This document shows, piece by piece, positions 5,869 to 6,656 of a stretch of 6,656 nt of DNA (positions are counted from its first letter, which is position 1; each line of letters starts with the position of its first letter). This stretch comes from Candidatus Nanohalarchaeota archaeon (GTDB lineage: Archaea; EX4484-52; B79-G9). The notes below the pieces were generated by a model. That model did no database searches and was not told where the DNA came from. It was given only the letters and a program-made list of their open reading frames with translations. The position numbers were made by a program, and so were the translations under genes. The DNA lies in NCBI GenBank assembly GCA_017610545.1, contig JAFCBV010000111.1:1-6656 (forward strand), in the 5' to 3' direction.

Positions 5869-6345
5869 CGCGCAATGAAAGACGCAGTAGGCGGTGTAGC
5901 CGCAACCCTTGAAGTCGGCAAATTTGTCGCAGGCGGAGGCTCACCCGAAGCAGAAGTTGCAAAAGAGCTAAGAGCATACGCAAATAAAGTAGGCGGCAGG
6001 GAACAGCTCGCAATAAACGCATTCGCAACCGCGCTTGAAGTCATCCCAAGAACACTTGCAGAAAACGCAGGTCTCGACCCCATAGACATACTCGTTGACC
6101 TTCGCGCACAGCACGAGAAAAAAGACATCAACGCTGGCGTCAACGTCTTCACAGGCAAAGTAGAAGATATGCTGAAACAAAGCGTAGTTGAGCCACTAAA
6201 AATCAAGACCCAGGCAATATCCTCCGCAGCAGAATCCGCAGAGATGATACTAATAATCGACGACGTAATAACCGCATCCAAAATGTCCGGCGGCGGCATG
6301 CCTCCGGGCGCAGGCGGAATGCCAGACATGGGCGGCATGATGTAA
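5869..6345 (+). pseudogene. 5'-truncated thermosome gene (C-terminal 158 codons)
   Basis: Homology to the intact thermosome gene starts abruptly at CGCGCAATG (5869), equivalent to codon 389, and runs gap-free to the stop. The first 388 codons, including the ATP-binding GDGTTT motif and the apical domain, are absent, so no working chaperonin subunit can be made. Retained are the end of the intermediate domain, GGGSPE, GLDPID and the Gly-Met tail. Upstream the frame closes at TAA 5836-5838; the first internal ATG (5875) has no ribosome-binding site or TATA box. Eight residues differ from the intact copy (I to V twice, T to A, Q to K, N to T, N to D, E to K, R to I). Silent changes outnumber these about 3 to 1, so most divergence arose while both sequences were still under protein-level selection and the truncation is recent. 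Confidence 0.93.
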
Positions 6346-6369
6346 GTTTGCCTTAATTATTTGAAAGTG

Positions 6370-6403
6370 TGGCGCAATGGCGCCATTCTTTATTTCTTTT
6401 TCT
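6370..6403 (+). terminator. Terminator after the thermosome fragment
   Basis: Identical to the element at 2671-2704: TGGCGC, AATG loop, GCGCCA, then an 18-base T-rich tail. It has presumably been kept from the time when the upstream gene was complete. Confidence 0.7.
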
Positions 6404-6440
6404 TTATTTTTCATGTTTATTCGATACTTTCCATAGTTAC

Positions 6441-6559
6441 TTAAAATGCGCCTTAGCACCCAAAACAGGGTATTACAGACAAAAATACGCTTTACCCCCC
6501 AAAAATAGGGTATTAAGCAGACAAAAGTATTCTTTAGCACCTGAAACGACGCACAAAGC
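6441..6559 (+). repeat. Three degenerate ~40-bp tandem units
   Basis: Units at 6441-6480, 6481-6522 and 6523-6559 share the pattern AAAATrCGCyTTA-CmCC-AAAA-GGGTATTA-CAGAC, with the third more diverged. A fourth relative is at 2733-2772. Unit spacing is near 39-42 bp, so read as protein the units stay in one frame (K-A-L-P-P-K pattern), but no credible gene start accompanies them. Together with the flanking inverted repeat they fill most of the gap between the thermosome fragment and the next gene; I see no other gene here. Confidence 0.65.
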
Positions 6560-6578
6560 ATAAAAAAGTCTGCTTAAT
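6512..6578. repeat. 11-bp inverted repeat around the third unit
   Basis: ATTAAGCAGAC (6512-6522) and GTCTGCTTAAT (6568-6578) are perfect reverse complements 45 bp apart, enclosing the third ~40-bp unit. They could form a cruciform or RNA stem, or mark the ends of a tiny mobile sequence. No target-site duplication is obvious. Confidence 0.65.
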
Positions 6579-6605
6579 CGTCGTCATGTTCAATAAGTTT
6601 TAAGC

Positions 6606-6620
6606 GGTAAAATTATAAAC
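6606..6620 (+). promoter_or_regulatory. Probable promoter of the next gene
   Basis: GGTAAAATTATAAAC resembles an archaeal BRE plus TATA box. The ATG at 6643 lies about 27 bp downstream, the normal TATA-to-start distance, so the next transcript would be leaderless. Confidence 0.4.
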
Positions 6621-6642
6621 TCTGGCTCTCTTAATAAATATC

Positions 6643-6656
6643 ATGCAATCTGAACT
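6643..6656 (+). CDS. Possible first codons of a gene cut by the window edge
   Basis: ATG CAA TCT GAA begins 27 bp after a good TATA box and remains open to the end of the window. Only four codons are visible, so nothing can be said about the product and the call depends on the promoter alone. Confidence 0.25.

Larger units (their letters stand above)
5869..6403 (+). repeat. Direct repeat copy 2: thermosome 3' end and terminator
   Basis: Partner of 2170-2704, same orientation. Sharp left edge at 5869; the right edge of gap-free identity is 6403, after which a 10-bp insertion (6404-6413) interrupts and TGTTTATTC is shared again. Together the copies bracket the carbamoyltransferase, ASCH and toxin-antitoxin genes. 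Confidence 0.95.

Noticed and set aside
6441..6559. Possible small CRISPR array
   Set aside because: The units are contiguous and degenerate with no unique spacers between conserved repeats, so the array architecture is absent.
6369..6563. 64-codon plus-strand ORF with repeated K-A-L-P-P-K motifs
   Set aside because: It begins inside the terminator hairpin, has no ribosome-binding site, and its repetitive part is simply the ~40-bp DNA repeat read in frame.

Overview
The window looks like part of a euryarchaeal genome, most likely a methanogen or ANME-type archaeon of the Methanosarcinales/Methanomicrobia. The evidence is a group II chaperonin (thermosome) with the archaeal GGM-rich tail, archaeal TATA-box promoters, GGAGG and GGTGAT ribosome-binding sites, T-rich terminators and AT-rich intergenic DNA. 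This placement is an inference from gene content. No rRNA, tRNA, integrase, transposase or CRISPR array was seen.

Left part (1-996): a small cupin protein on the minus strand and a Dabb-family (stress-responsive alpha/beta barrel) protein on the plus strand diverge from a shared AT-rich promoter. A full-length thermosome subunit gene follows (1006-2646). It has a clear TATA box, a perfect 8-bp inverted repeat near the expected transcription start, a GGAGG ribosome-binding site and a hairpin plus T-rich terminator.

Middle part (2705-5868): this stretch lies between two copies of the thermosome 3' end. It holds a NodU/CmcH-type carbamoyltransferase gene broken by one exact 14-bp tandem duplication. 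On the opposite strand are an ASCH-domain gene whose upstream region is packed with inverted repeats, a truncated RelE-like toxin gene too short to stand out in routine ORF calling, and a winged-helix gene that probably encodes its antitoxin/autorepressor. The promoters of the toxin-antitoxin pair and of the ASCH gene carry the same ACTATAGT palindrome next to the TATA box, which suggests common control.

Right part (5869-6656): a 5'-truncated second thermosome gene keeps only codons equivalent to 389-546, followed by an identical terminator, a cluster of degenerate ~40-bp repeats, an 11-bp inverted repeat and what looks like the promoter and first codons of a further gene.

Overall, a 535-bp direct repeat (2170-2704 and 5869-6403, about 6.5% different in the coding part and identical over the 58 bp after the stop) brackets a ~3.2-kb accessory segment with a toxin-antitoxin remnant. 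Recombination between the copies would remove exactly 3,699 bp and leave one intact chimeric thermosome gene. Whether this is an inserted island or the wreck of a tandem thermosome pair cannot be settled from the window alone.
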